64,000 nucleotides of DNA from Microstegium vimineum (taxonomy: Eukaryota; Streptophyta; Magnoliopsida; Poales; Poaceae), in the NCBI GenBank assembly GCA_022036555.1, contig CM039130.1, positions 8,662,318 to 8,726,317 on the forward strand. The letters run 5' to 3'. Shown one piece after another: positions 1 through 11,845 of the stretch; position 1 is the stretch's first letter; each line of letters opens with the position of its first letter. The notes under the pieces were generated by a model that saw only the letters and a list, made by a program, of their open reading frames with translations, made no database searches and was not told the DNA's origin. Position numbers and translations under genes: made by a program.

Positions 1-1215
1 CTCGCTCCACTCCTCCTCTTCCTCATTCTCCTCTTTCGAGGGCGATTCCTCCTCGGAAAGGCCGGCCCGCCTCTGCCGGGCCCGGCGTTGCTCCCTCTCC
101 TGCTTCTCTCGGGCCCTCTTGCCCTTGTCCTTCTTGTCCTCCTCGGCTTGAAGGCGCCTCGCCTAGGGGTCGCCCTGCTCCTCCTTCACCGGTGGTAGCG
201 ACTTTTGGAAGGTAACGTTCCCCTGAGGAACACAAAGCAGTTAGGACGCAAGCAAAAAGGGTGAACAAGGCAAAAACGAGAACACTAACAGAGGAAGGGA
301 GCCATACCAGCTGGACGTATCCCTGGTCCGGCCTCATGGGGACGCTGGCGACGCTCGTGACCTCGAACCCGCCCGCGAAGGAGGCACGTACGTGGTGGGC
401 CACCCTCTCGGGGGGTAGCTCGTCCCCCATGAGGCGACACCCCGTAAGGTCGACCCCCGGGCACATCTCGTCGAGGCGTAGGGTCGAGCCATCAGCGGCA
501 CGACTCGCTGCAGATGGAAAGCCGAAGCCACGATCGCCGTCATAAGCCCCGCCTTCTTCAGACCCTCGATCGCGTCCAGCAGGTGGGTGAGACGATGCTG
601 CTTCTTCTTCTCAACGCCGTACCTCCAGTGGTCGGGCTTTGAGTCAATCGTCCTCCCGGTGTAGGCGGGGAGCAAGTCGTCATCGTTCCGCATATAGAAC
701 CACCCGGAGTGCCATCCGGAGTAGCTTGACGAGAGCTTCGTCGGGATCCAGCTATCCATTCGTTTGAGGGCGATGCTGCAGCACCCGGCCCTGACCGTCT
801 TGCGGGTGCCGCGGCCGACCGACGCGTGGAAGATGCTCGCCTCGAACAGATGTAGCCACAACTCCCTGTGCGGCTCGATCCTGAGGTACCCTTCAGACAC
901 GGCGGCGAAGACCGCCGCGTGACAGATGTCGTTGGGGGTAAGATGCTGAAGCTCCACGCCGTAGTGGTGGAGGATCCCGCGCAGAAGACGGCTGGGAGGG
1001 GCGCCTAGCCCCGCCCGGTGGAAGACCTCGAAGCTCACCACGTAGCCCTCCGGCGGATTGGGCTCGGCGTCCTCCGGCGGCGGTACTACCCACTCCGGCC
1101 GGTCGACGGAGGTGACGGGCCGGAGGAGGCCGCTCTCCACCAGGTCGCCCAGGCGCGCGGCGGTCACCAAAGATGGGAGCCAGACATCGGGTCCGAGCAG
1201 GCTGTACTTGGCCAT
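1..1215 (-). pseudogene. antisense additional ORF (putative gypsy-type transposon protein, Transposase_28/PF04195-like), decayed and partial
   Basis: The likely start is the ATG at 1215 (MAKYSLLGPDVW). The conserved block around 950-770 reads like the PF04195 family: a hydrophobic start, PPSRLLRGILHHYGVELQHL, then TPNDICHAAVF and LRIEPHRELWLHLF. The reading frame breaks near 475-490. The downstream part (MCPGVDLTGCRLMGDELPPE onward) is in another frame, so one small indel is likely. A plausible intron lies at 223-307, with donor CTG|GTATGG, a CTAAC branch site and acceptor CCTCAG|GGG. The following exon is rich in Glu, Gly, Arg and Pro and runs off the window. The protein is encoded opposite to its host LTR element, as in antisense ORFs of Tat elements. 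Its function is unknown. Family membership is fairly safe; the exact gene structure is inferred. Confidence 0.65.
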
Positions 1216-1391
1216 GGGGACAAGGAGGCTGACGCGCTCGGGTGTGGGGGCGGAAGGTACGTTCCCAATCTCTCCTCTCTTTTCTCTCGCGTGCGTAGAA
1301 GTCTGGCTCAAAGGGCGTCTAAGGCAACGACGGGGAGAAGGAGGCAGGGAAGGCGAATGCGAGAAAGGAGCGGCGGACTCCTCACCTCCAG

Positions 1392-1399
1392 TATTTATA
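1392..1399 (-). promoter_or_regulatory. TATA box of the antisense ORF
   Basis: On the minus strand TATAAATA lies about 177 nt upstream of the ATG at 1215, in GC-rich surroundings. It would give the antisense ORF its own promoter, independent of the LTR. Confidence 0.5.
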
Positions 1400-1599
1400 A
1401 CCGGGAGGCCAACGGGCGGATCCGACAAACTGGCAAGTGAATCTCCGCATTTAATGCGCCTGTATACCACCTCCTCGTATTCCTCCAGGGTAAGGCGTCC
1501 AGTCCCATCATCGGGCCCCGCACCACACTCCGCCCTGCGTCTGCCACTGTTGCAGCCGAACGGATATCTCCTAAAAAGGCGCGCGGCGAGAAGCGTTAT

Positions 1600-2800
1600 C
1601 TTCGGAGGTAAGGAATCTCGAGGCAACGAAGGCTGGCCCTCGAAAGAGGGTTCGAGAGCCACCCTCGAGTACCCGAGGACAGAAATGACCTCGGGTTATG
1701 GACTTCGGTCCACCCCCAAAATCTCGAGGGGACAAAGGCCAGCCCACGAACGGGCTCGACAGCCCCCCTCGAGTACCCGAGGTCTGAGGGGACCTCTGGT
1801 TATTGACTCCAGTCCACTCCCAAGCCTCGAGGGGGCCAAGGCTGGCCCTCACACAGGGTTCGATAGCCTCCTCGAGGACTCGAGCCCAACGGGTAGATCC
1901 AACAAACGCACAGGTATGTCCCCATGTTCAATACAATTACCCGCTTCCCCCCTCTGCATTCCACAGGATAGGACTTCGCCTTCGGAGGCTAGAGTCGGAT
2001 GACGAACCATCTGTCAAATCTTGAGGGAGCGAAGGCTGGCCCTTACATAGGGTTCGATAGCCGCCCTCAAGTACCTGAGGTCAGGAAGGACCCATGGTTA
2101 CGGACTCCGGTCCACCCCTAAAATCTTGAGGGAGTGGAGGCTGGCCCCACGAACGGGGTTCGACAGCCGCCCTCGAGTATGCGAGTCAGGGATGACCCGG
2201 GGGGGCCAGGCACGTGCCCCTAGCTCAAGAACGAACTCTCGAGGTCCCCTGGGACATATCCGAGGCATAACCAAGGAATACCTAAGGATCCCTATGCTGG
2301 GAGGCATCGAGCCACCAACTCCCATCGAACGGAGTTGGCACCTTGGTAAGCCATACGGTCTTGCTTAGTAATCCATACGGTCTTGCTTAATGAGAACGCC
2401 TCTGGGCTGCTAATCGACCCCTATCGAATGGGGCACGGGTTCTCACTTGGATTTTTACCCGTACTGGGCACCATTTCTAATGGACACATGCCCGACACCA
2501 GCTCACAGAGGATTTCGAGGCTCGTCCTAACGGGGATAGCACGATGCTCTTCACCCCGCAATCCGAACGCAAGGATCCGCGGGAAGGACGCTATGAGGTA
2601 GTGAAGGCCTAGCCACGCAGGGCTCGAGGGCCCGACTACGCACGGCACCCCTCAACGAAAGAGGGTCGAAAACACTCGTGACCTGGCAGACAGAGTTGAC
2701 CTCTCGGTGGGGGCGCTGTGACTCCAGTAACGCTCGAGGGAGCGAAGGCTGCCCCTCGGTAGGGTTCGACAGCTGCCCTCGAGCACCTCTCTTTTCAGGG
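1600..2800. repeat. degenerate tandem repeat block, unit roughly 100-115 bp
   Basis: At least six degenerate copies share the core CTCGAGGGAGCGAAGGCTGG, then an AGGGTTCGACAGCC-like stretch, then CCCTCGAGTACCCGAGG, and often GGACTCCGGTCCACCCC. Copies start near 1612, 1722, 1823, 2020, 2127 and 2731. The unit is itself built of CTCGAGG/CCTCGAG inverted motifs. Short ORFs here are by-products of the repeat and are not annotated as genes. Such arrays between the last ORF and the 3' LTR are common in Tat elements. Confidence 0.7.
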
Positions 2801-2884
2801 AAAGGAACATTCATAGCTTGGAGAACGAAATCAACCCCTCGATAGGGCGCCACGTCTCTAGGTAACCGTAAAACCCCTCGATAA

Positions 2885-3105
2885 AACACATCATAGCCCC
2901 CAGAGGAGTTCTTAATCACTCCTCTGGGGCCTCGGGGGCTACCCCCGCGGGGTGCGCTCACGCACACCCCACGGAGAATCGAACCTCTTACTGACCCTGC
3001 AGGTCAAGGACAACAGCTCCGGGTAATCCTTACTCCCCCCGAGAAAACACATATCATAGCCCCCAGAGGATTTCTTAATCACTCCTCTGGGGCCTTGGGG
3101 GCCCA
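2885..3105. repeat. duplicated hairpin module next to the 3' LTR
   Basis: Two copies of a roughly 60-bp unit (about 2883-2940 and 3038-3105) each read AAACACAT(AT)CATAGCCCCCAGAGG...CCTCTGGGGCC. In copy 1 the arms CCCCAGAGGAGT (2898-2909) and ACTCCTCTGGGG (2918-2929) form a perfect 12-bp stem with an 8-nt loop. Both copies end in CCT(C/T)GGGGGC, which resembles the polypurine tract that precedes LTRs in this group. Confidence 0.65.
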
Positions 3106-3570
3106 TGACCGCAGTCAAATCCATCAACTCACCGCCATATCCCTGACTCCCATCAACTGTGCTGCCGCTGTAACCACGTCGCGAGTACGGATTCCAGAAG
3201 CACCCCTCGAGACGTGAACAGGACAACCCTCGACGACGTTTTCAGGGATACGACAAGGCCACCCCGGTCTCGACCCCACCCCTCGACCGGGGGGCTCGAC
3301 CCCTACCTCCAACCGCTCCGGTATGGGGCCCGTCCCATCCGCCCCGTCCCGCTTCAACTGTGGGACTCGCGCCCGTCTACGGAAGCACGACCCCGCTATG
3401 CCGTGACATGCCGTGACATCTAGTCTACTGTCTCCACGCCCCGGAGCGCCGGAAGGACGGGAAGGCCACGCCGCCACGGTGCTCGATGTCCCTTCGCCAA
3501 CACTATGCCGCGGACACGCCGCCCATGCTATAACAGTTTAGGACCCTGTCCCCTCGGGCCTCCCCTTGTC

Positions 3571-3577
3571 TATAAAA
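3571..3577 (+). promoter_or_regulatory. LTR TATA box
   Basis: TATAAAAGGGG follows the GC-rich putative U3 region. A CT-rich leader follows and the LTR ends about 400 nt later at 3970, a normal distance for R plus U5. Confidence 0.6.
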
Positions 3578-3970
3578 GGGGATGCCGGGGTAGAAGAAAG
3601 GGGGCTCTCTCTCTCTCTTTCGGGATCTCTGGATCTCTGAGCTCTCAGACTTCAGCTCTGATCCCCACACTCCACACACCCCGTTGCTTGATCGAACCCT
3701 CGAGCAACCAACCGATCGCCTAGGATAGCCCCGCTAGCCTTAGGCTTTAGCTTACTCTGGGCGACCCCGTGTAAACCACCTTGTACGCCCCCTGTACGAG
3801 CACTTCGGGTGCGAGATAATACAAGTCATCCTCCCCCACTGGACGTAGGGCCTTCTTTGCCCGAACCAGGATAAATCTTGTGTACTTCTTGCATCACATC
3901 TGGGAGAGGGGCCACGCAATATACAAATTTACTAGTTGGTGGTCTTGACCCCCGGGTCATAACACCGACA

Positions 3971-6900
3971 ACCGCACTTCATTACTACCATTGATTCTTT
4001 CCACGATAGCAAATATAGCCAACCATGATAGTATTACCCCCCAGGGGATAACACGAAACATAAATATAAAAGTAACCATTTATTCTAAGCAGGCTAAGCG
4101 GTTGCTTTTACTTTTATTAACATGGTAACAAGGTAGGTAAAACAATAATCAAGGAAGGTAATGCATCAATTTGGGTTTCAAACAACTCCTGTCACCTAAT
4201 GCATCACAGTATAAAATACTCAAGTAGATTAAATTGTAAATATTGGGAGGCTTAAGAATGCTCCGGGGCTTGCCTTGAGCGAAGGTGGAGGGCTGGTGGT
4301 CAAGGCACTCGGGGAGGTTAGTGTCGGACTCGTGGTACTCCTCGTTTAGCTCCTGCACCTCCTGGACTTCTGTCTCTGGGATTGGCTCCTGGTGTTCCTC
4401 CACTGATCCTAAATGATTGCAATGCATAAATAAGTAACTTGATGGTGCTGGGATGATGCTTGAACAAGATTTAGCACACTAAAAGTGACTCTAAACATTT
4501 AGCCAATTAATTACCACAAAGCTACTTAGAACTAGAGCTACTAGCTAACAGGGTAAAACATGCTATAACTTATTTTTAGCATAATCTATATTTAAAAAAA
4601 TATTTATCAAGAAAGTTTCATGATTTATACATGCACATTTTTACCACAGGAATTAATCTAAGAAAACAACAGAAACACATTTTAATAGATGATAAATAAA
4701 ACTTACATAGAAACATGGCATGTTATAGTTTTCCTAGCTTCTACATAGGATAACAGAGCTATCATAAAAACTTCACATTTTTATTTGATCCTTTTAAGCA
4801 AGAACACAAATAACTTTGATATATGCACAAAACAACTAATTAAACATTAGTACTGAAGAAATTCTCCAAAAATCATTTTTATATTTTTAACAGAAAGATC
4901 ATAACATATAGAGTCTAACAAAATTGATTTCACCATTTTAGGATTTACCAAACTCTAGATATAAATTAAACAAGCATTAGCATATTACTGAAAATAGGAA
5001 AAAGAAATTCATTTCGGAAACCGGCCCATGGGGGAACAGTACTGGGTCTGGCCCAATACACGTGGAGGCGCGCGAGGCGACTGACAGGCGGGGCCCTCGG
5101 TCAACACGGGGTCCATCTGTCGACAAGCAGGGAGCAGAGGACGGCGCTGATCGGCGCGTTCCCGCTGGCGGTGAGGTCTCCGGCGGTGGGGTTGGGTGTG
5201 CTAGGCTCGGGATGATGACGCGCATCCACTGGTGGAGTTGGTTGAACCGTTGCGACCATGAAAGTGGTCGGCGGCGTGCGGTGGCGGTGCAGCATGGCGG
5301 TGCGACGCGGCGGGGTGATCACCGGTGATGCGAGGCTCGGCGCAGGATTGCATGAGCATCGTGGTGATGTGGTGAGTGCGGTTCGAGGGTTGGTTGAGCT
5401 GGAGGGGCTCTATGGAACCCTAGCCACGTGCAAGCTCCGCGGCGGCGACAATGGCACACGGCCAACGGCGCTGTGTCGATACAGGGCGAACTGGAGCTAG
5501 GGGGAAAGTGTTCTTACCTCTGCTAGCTCTGATAAAGCTCTCACGAAGATGGAGGCGTCGGGGGCGAGACGGTGAGGGGTGAACACTATTTGGTCAGTGC
5601 GGTGGCGACTCGGGACCGAGGAACGGCGGAGGTGTTCCGGCGACTGGAGTGCTCGGCTGGTGAAGGCGAAAGCTAGTGCGAGATGGATCGAGCAGAGGAG
5701 CTCGGATGGTGGTGGATTTGAGAAGGGGACGCTTGCGATGCTTGGAGCTCTTGGCGCGGCGACAACAGAGACAATGCGAGCGAGTGAGCGAGTGAGGATG
5801 AGTGCGAATGAGTGTGGGAGGTAGAGGAGGTGTAGGCACTCCCCTTTGCACGGTCATGGCCGACCGGCGCGGCCAGTGGGGCCGTAACGCGATGGTGCGG
5901 CGATGGCAGCGACGCTGGCGTGTTTGCGGCGTGCGGGAGCAGAGCAGGAATTGGTCGACGCGCCGTTAGCACGGATTCACACTCGAGTGTGAGAGGGACG
6001 AGGCGTGGAGCTGATCGGACGCGGTACTGCGGCGGCGTCACTGCGACACGACGGCGCGGCGCGTGGCCGTGCGGCTGGCAGGTCTGCTGCGGCGAAGCAG
6101 GGGCGTCAGCGGCGGGAAAACGGTGCAGGCTCGGTCCTAGCGCCGTTAGCGCGGGCGCGGGTGCGGGTGCGGACGCGACTGAGACAGAGCGAGGGCCTGG
6201 TCGGCGACAGCGATGTCAGTGCAGAGCGACAGCGGCGGCGTTAGCGTGTTCAACATCCGCGGTCAGGCATCGTTGGCCACGCGGCAGACGACGCCGACGT
6301 ATGGTTCAGCCGCGGTCGGGCGAGTGCGCGCGGGCGTGCGTTCGGGCACGTGCGCGGCACGTGTGCTGTGCGACGCGCGGGTGAGCACGCGGGAGGGGGG
6401 GTCGATCGGCTGATCGAGCCTCCTGCTCGGGGGTCGTTCGTTCGACCCTATGTCCGTCACTTCGAGGGGTCGAAGTCGAGGGGGGGTCGATTGGATGATC
6501 GAGCCTCCGGCCCGGGGTCGTTCGTTCGACCCTCGGTCCGTCACCTTATCAAGCGGCGATCGAGCCCGAATGGGACGAAAGCGGTAACTTGACCCGTTCC
6601 AGATCTGATTTCCTTTTTCCATTTTCTTTTATTTGATTCAAACTAAATTTGCTTCAAAACAGTTTCAAAAACTCCAACCTAAGTTTTGACACTTAAACCA
6701 AAGTTGTTCAGAATATTATTCTCTACCTTTTTCACGTAGATCATAAATTCTGAAAACCATTAGTTCAAGAGTTGAGGATTAAAAACTTATTTAAGCTAAT
6801 TAGGAAAAGAATTACTTTAATTCTTTAACAGATAAACTGAGCTTAATTAAGCAGGGTAAATAAACATAAAGCAAATCATACTTTACTCTAAGCATAGCAA

Positions 6901-7063
6901 GGTTTAGCTAAACAGATTGATCACACAACACCTATTTAATTCTAGTTTCAAAACATATAAACACACACATGAAATGATAGCATATGCCAACATGAATGCA
7001 ATGAAATGCTTGTGCTTAGTGGTTAATGATGATCCTAATGCAAGCTTGACACAGGGTGTCACA
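3971..7063 (-). repeat. 3' LTR (left copy), truncated
   Basis: It matches 14820-17912 base for base with scattered substitutions. Composition is banded: AT-rich ends and a strongly GC- and CpG-rich core at about 5030-6560 with direct GGGGTCGAT...GTTCGTTCGACCC motifs near 6400-6540. Several ORFs of 80-155 codons recur in both LTR copies. I regard them as GC-driven, except that a 92-codon minus-strand ORF (4149-4427, repeated at 14998-15276) sits in AT-rich DNA and differs at only two residues between copies. Confidence 0.85.
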
Positions 7064-7064
7064 G

Positions 7065-7077
7065 CCCTTCCCCCCTT
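7065..7077 (-). other. polypurine tract
   Basis: In element sense AAGGGGGGAAGGGC directly abuts the TGTGACA start of the 3' LTR. Confidence 0.7.
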
Positions 7078-7106
7078 AATGAAATCTCATCCCGAGATTT
7101 GAGTTT

Positions 7107-10100
7107 TTAGTACCATTTATTATAAAAGGCGGGGTAGTTTGCGATGAGGTAGGCCTCTGTCTCCCAGGTTGCATCATGGGGACCATGATGACTCCAAAGA
7201 ACTTTGAAAGTCTTCACTTCTCAAATCCTGATGACTCTTGTCTTTGTATCCAAGATCTTTTCTAGTTTCTCAAAGTATTCCAGGTCTGATCTGATTACGA
7301 GGTCTGAACTTGGAACAGACTCTTCCTCTGGAACTCGAAGACATTTCTTAAACTGAGATACATGGAATACTGGAAAAACGACACTCATTTCCGGGGGTAA
7401 CTATACTTGGTAAGCCACCTTACCTTTCCTGGCGATGATCCGATAAGGTCCAACATATCGGGGTGCTAACTTCTTCTTAATTCCAAAGCGACGGACACCT
7501 CTCATTGGTGATACCTTCAGGTACACATAGTCACCAACTTGAAACTCCAAAGGTCTCCTCCTTTGATCTGCATACCCTTTCTGTCGAGATTGAGCTGCCT
7601 TGATATGTTGTTGAACAGTGCGGACTATTTCTTCCGCCTCTTTCACATAGTCCGTACCATAGAATCCCTTATCTCCTGATTCAATCCAATTGACAGGGGT
7701 TCTACACTTGCGTCCATATAAAGCATCAAACGGTGCCATCTTAATGCTTTCTTGGTAACTGTTGTTATAAGAAAACTCCGCCAAAGGTAGTCATTTCTCC
7801 CATGATTCTCTTGCTGACACAACACATGCTCTCAACATGTCTTCCAACACTTGATTCACTCGTTCCGTTTGTCCATCTGTTTGAGGGTGATAAGCGGAAC
7901 TTCGAATCAACTTTGTTCCCAACTCTTTATGCAACTGCTCCCAAAAACGAGCGATAAACTGTGATCCTCTGTCGGATATGATGGTCTTAGGAATACCATG
8001 CAACCTTAGGATATTCTGAACATAAAGCTCAACATACTGATGGGGTCGATGGGTAACCTTGACTGGTATGAAGTGAGCGACTTTAGTTAAGCGATCAACA
8101 ATAACCCATATAGAGTCATTTCCTTTCTGAGTGGTCGGCAATCCTGTGATAAAGTCCATACTGATATCTTCCCACTTCCATTCAGGTATAGAAAGAGGTT
8201 GTAACGAACCGGCAGGTTTCATGTGCACTGCCTTGATGCGACAACATGTATCACACTGTGCGACATATTCTGCAATATCCAACTTCATTTTAGACCACCA
8301 ATACCTTGTCCTCAGGTCGTGATACATCTTACTACTACCAGGGTGGATCGACAACTTAGAGTTATGTGCTTCATTGAGAATTCTATCTCGCAGGACTTGA
8401 TCCTTAGGTACTACCAAACGCTGATTGAACCATAGAACTCCTTTCTTATCCACTTTGAAATTCAGAGATTCACTGGTTTCTAGCCTTTGTTTGATTTGCA
8501 CAAGCTCTTTGTCTGATTTCTGTCCATCAATAATGTCACTATCCAAGGTACCCTGGATAACAATATTATTTAGGATCAAGGGGTGCATTAGATCAAAACC
8601 ATCTTCTAACAGGGGTTGCAACAAGTTGCAATGAGATTTGCGGCTCAAAGCATCTGCTACAACATTTGCTTTTCCAGGATGATAATGCACTTCCAAGTTA
8701 TAATCCTTGATTAACTCCAACCATCTTCTCTGCCTCATATTTAATTCAGACTGGGTAACAAGTACTTCAAACTTTTATGATCAGTGAAGATGTGGCATAG
8801 ATTACCCATCAAGTAGTGTCTCCATATTTTCAAGCATGCACGACTGCTGCTAACTCCAAGTCATGGGTCGGGTAATTCTCTTCATGAGGTCGGAGTTGTC
8901 GTGAGGCATAAGCAATGACTCTTCCATTCTGCATCAACACGCATCCTAATCCAATGGTTGATGCATCACAAAACACATCAAAAGGTTCCTCCAGATTTGG
9001 TTGTGCCAAAACCGGTGCAGTCGTTAACAGTGTCCGCAAGGTACGAAACGCTGTTTCACACTCTATACTCCATTCAAACTTCTTGTTTTTCTGTGTTAAC
9101 CTAGTCATAGGTTTAGCTATCTTAGAAAAGTCCAGGATAAAACAACGGTAGTATCCGGCCAATCCTAAAAAGCTGCGAACCTCATGCACGTTAACGGGTG
9201 CTTTCCAATTCATAACTTCTTGCACCTTTGAGGGGTCCACTGAGATACCCTCGGCTGACAAGATGTGACCCAGAAAAGGTACTTTGGTCAACCAAAACTC
9301 ACACTTGCTAAACTTGGCATAAAGCTTATGCTCTCTTAACCGTTTCAGCACTAAACGCAGGTGTTCTGCGTGGTCCTTCTCATTTTCTGAATATACCAGG
9401 ATATCATCGATGAAAACCACTACGAACTTGTTCAACTCTTGCATGAACACTGAGTTCATCAAGTACATGAAATGCGCAGGCGCATTTGTCAATCCAAAGG
9501 ACATCACTAGATATTCAAAGAGACCGTATCTCGTGGAGAACGCGGTCTTAGGTACATCTTCCTTTCTGATTTTAATCTGATGGTAACTAGATCGTAAGTC
9601 TATCTTGGAGAACACTTTGGCTTTAGACAACTGATCAAACAACAAATCAATCTGCGGCAACGGATATTTGTTTTTGATGGTAACTGCATTGAGAGGGCGA
9701 TAGTCCACGCACATTCTTAAGGTTTTATCCTTCTTTTTCACAAAGATGGTGGGACATCCCCACGATGAACAACTTGGGCGGATCAGACCCTTTTCCAGCA
9801 ACTCCTGGAGTTGTTTCTTGAGTTCTGCTAACTCGTTGGGTGGCATCCTATATGGTCTCCTAGATATAGGTGCTGTTCCGGGAGCTAGCTCTATAGCAAA
9901 CTCGACATCTCTGTCTGGGGGTAACCCTGGAAGATCATCAGGAAACACATCCGAAAACTCACAAACTACAGGAATCTTATCCAACAACTCTGCTGTGATA
10001 GCAAACATGACTCCCAGCTGATTTGGGTTCTTAGGTAAGAAGATCCCGAAGGTAACTCCGTTATGTGGGTTGGTGATAGATACTGCCCGTTGGGCTATAT

Positions 10101-11538
10101 CTAGATGCACTTTCCAAGATTTCATCCATTCCATACCAAGGATTACATCTAGACCTAGCTCAGGTATTACGATGAGGTTGACATATATCGATGCCGTCCC
10201 CATGGTAATTTCTACATCCTTTACCATTTTACGAGTATATAGGACAACTCCTGCTGCACTAATTTGATACTCCTTTTCCAATTCTACCACCTTCTGTTGA
10301 CTTCGCAACATGAAGTTCCCACTAACGAAAGAATGCGATGCTCCAGAATCAAACAAGATAACTACAGGACATTGATTAATAAGAAATGTACCAGCTGTGA
10401 TGGGTTCTCCTTCTGGTACTTCCTCCAATGTGGTGTGGTGGACATTCCCTGTGCGAGGCTTCTGTGGATAGTTGAACTGTTTCCTAGGCTTCGTGCAGAA
10501 GCGAGATAGGTGACCAGTTTGTCCGCAGTTGTAGCATGGCCCCACCACATACGGTGTCTTCTGCCCTCCAGCTGCAGGTGCTGCGGCTTTACCTTTATTC
10601 TGCTGCAGGGGTGCAGTGAAGGATCTCTGGTAGGCGGGACGAGCACGAGCATTGGTCATCTTCCCTTGAGGTGGTCGGAAACGTGCACCAGCTTGTGGTG
10701 GACGAAACACTGGCCTTGAAGCATTGGGACCCCTATTCTGGTGGGATCCTCCCTCTGGGATGCGACGACGCGTCTCTGCAAGCAACCTATTGTCATTGGT
10801 CTCTTGATTCAAGCAATCACTGATGAAGTCGCTGAAAGTGAGACGGTAGCTGTTTCCCATCTTGGACAGAAGAGCGGCATTCATGCCCCTCTTGAAGCTG
10901 GCGATCTTCTTGGCGTCAGTGTTGACGAAGTCAGTGGCATAGCGAGCCAACCTGTTGAAACTGGTGAGGTACTCCATCACTGACCTGGTACCCTGGGACA
11001 GTCTCATGAACTCGGTAAGCTTCATCTCCATCACGCCTTCTGGGATGTAGTGACGGCGCATAGCTATGGAGAACAAGTCCCAAGTAACTACAGTGCCGAC
11101 AAGCAGGTTATCGTGGTACTGGGACCACCAGGTGCTTGCCGGTCCTTCCAGCCTGTGCGCGGCATACTCCGCCTTTAGCTCCTCTGTCATGCGCAGAAGT
11201 CGAAACTTCTATGTCATGGAGTGCAGCCATTCATCTACCTCCAGCGGTTCAGTAGCTTCCTTGAAGATCAGAGGGCGGGTGTCCATGAAATCCTTGTAGA
11301 AACTGTACTGATTAGGTGCGGCCCCTTGCTATTGCATGTGCTGCTGAGCTATGTTGGCAGCGATGTTGCGCAACGTTTCATTCATCTGCCGCTGCATCTC
11401 TTCTACACTTCTTTGACTACCCAAGAACTGGCCAAAGAATGTTTCCGGTGTCATTGGAGGTGGCGGTGGTGGTGGCAGGTCCTCTCTCTGGGATGCCTCT
11501 CCATCACCCCGATTGGTGTGACGAGTGTTAGCCGTCAT
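7107..11538 (-). pseudogene. chromovirus gag-pol polyprotein, inactivated
   Basis: Gag starts at ATG 11538. It has a proline-rich N-terminus, a Retrotrans_gag region (WWSQYHDNL) and a CCHC knuckle (CYNCGQTGHLSRFC). Pol follows in frame: aspartic protease DSGASHSFVS, reverse transcriptase with FIDDILVYS as the YXDD box, RNase H (DASTIGLG), integrase HHCC and the DDE parts (MDFITGLP, ISDRGSQF, HPQTDGQTERVNQ), then a chromodomain-like C-terminus (KVLWSHH, ATWETEAYLI) ending at TAA 7107-7109. Lesions visible: TAG at 11329-11331 and 11209-11211, apparent 1-nt deletions near 8830 and 8760, TGA just after the integrase core at about 7791, TAG about 7401 and TGA 7221-7223. The copy cannot make a full polyprotein but could still be mobilised in trans. 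Confidence 0.9.
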
Positions 11539-11845
11539 CTGTATAGCCCATTAACAAGCAACAATTAGGTGATGCTATATTGAACAATGAATAAATACCG
11601 TGTTGTACAAAATATAACATTAAGCACACGACCAGATATAATTATTCATCTTTCCACATAACATCACAGAATTAATTGCTCGTCATAAACATACAAATAA
11701 CATTCCAAATCCTTCGCCAGAACAACGCCTGGACTTAAATTCCAAATTCGGCTTACACATTACGAAGATCCAAATTAAACAGAGTCTTAAATAGCATCAT
11801 GATACAAAAGCTCCTTGCGCGGAAGATCAACTCCTAATCTAGCGC

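Larger units (their letters stand above)
1..3970 (+). mobile_element. 3' end of a Tat-lineage Ty3/gypsy retrotransposon (5' part outside the window)
   Basis: The segment has three parts: an antisense ORF (1-1215), a degenerate tandem-repeat block (about 1600-2800) and a plus-oriented LTR end with a TATA box at 3571 that terminates ...GGTCATAACACCGACA at 3970. This order (antisense ORF, repeats, 3' LTR) is known for Tat-lineage elements of grasses such as Grande and RIRE2. The right border is firm: the sequence after 3970 matches the right LTR of the neighbouring chromovirus from 14820 onward, so this element was inserted into that element's left LTR. The expected 5-bp target duplication on the right would be ACCGC (3971-3975); its partner lies outside the window. 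I could not fix the start of the LTR; it lies somewhere after the purine-rich tracts ending near 2938 or 3102. Confidence 0.7.

Noticed and set aside
1058..2024. 314-codon plus-strand ORF across the repeat block
   Set aside because: Antisense to the PF04195-like ORF and then running through degenerate tandem repeats; no domain.
4977..6622. Many overlapping ORFs of 80-155 codons in the GC-rich LTR core, repeated at 15826-17495
   Set aside because: They occur in several frames on both strands, have GC-driven composition and no recognisable domain; conservation between copies only reflects LTR identity.
7643..7825. 60-codon ORF overlapping the integrase end
   Set aside because: Off-frame shadow of gag-pol at the site of the TGA stop.
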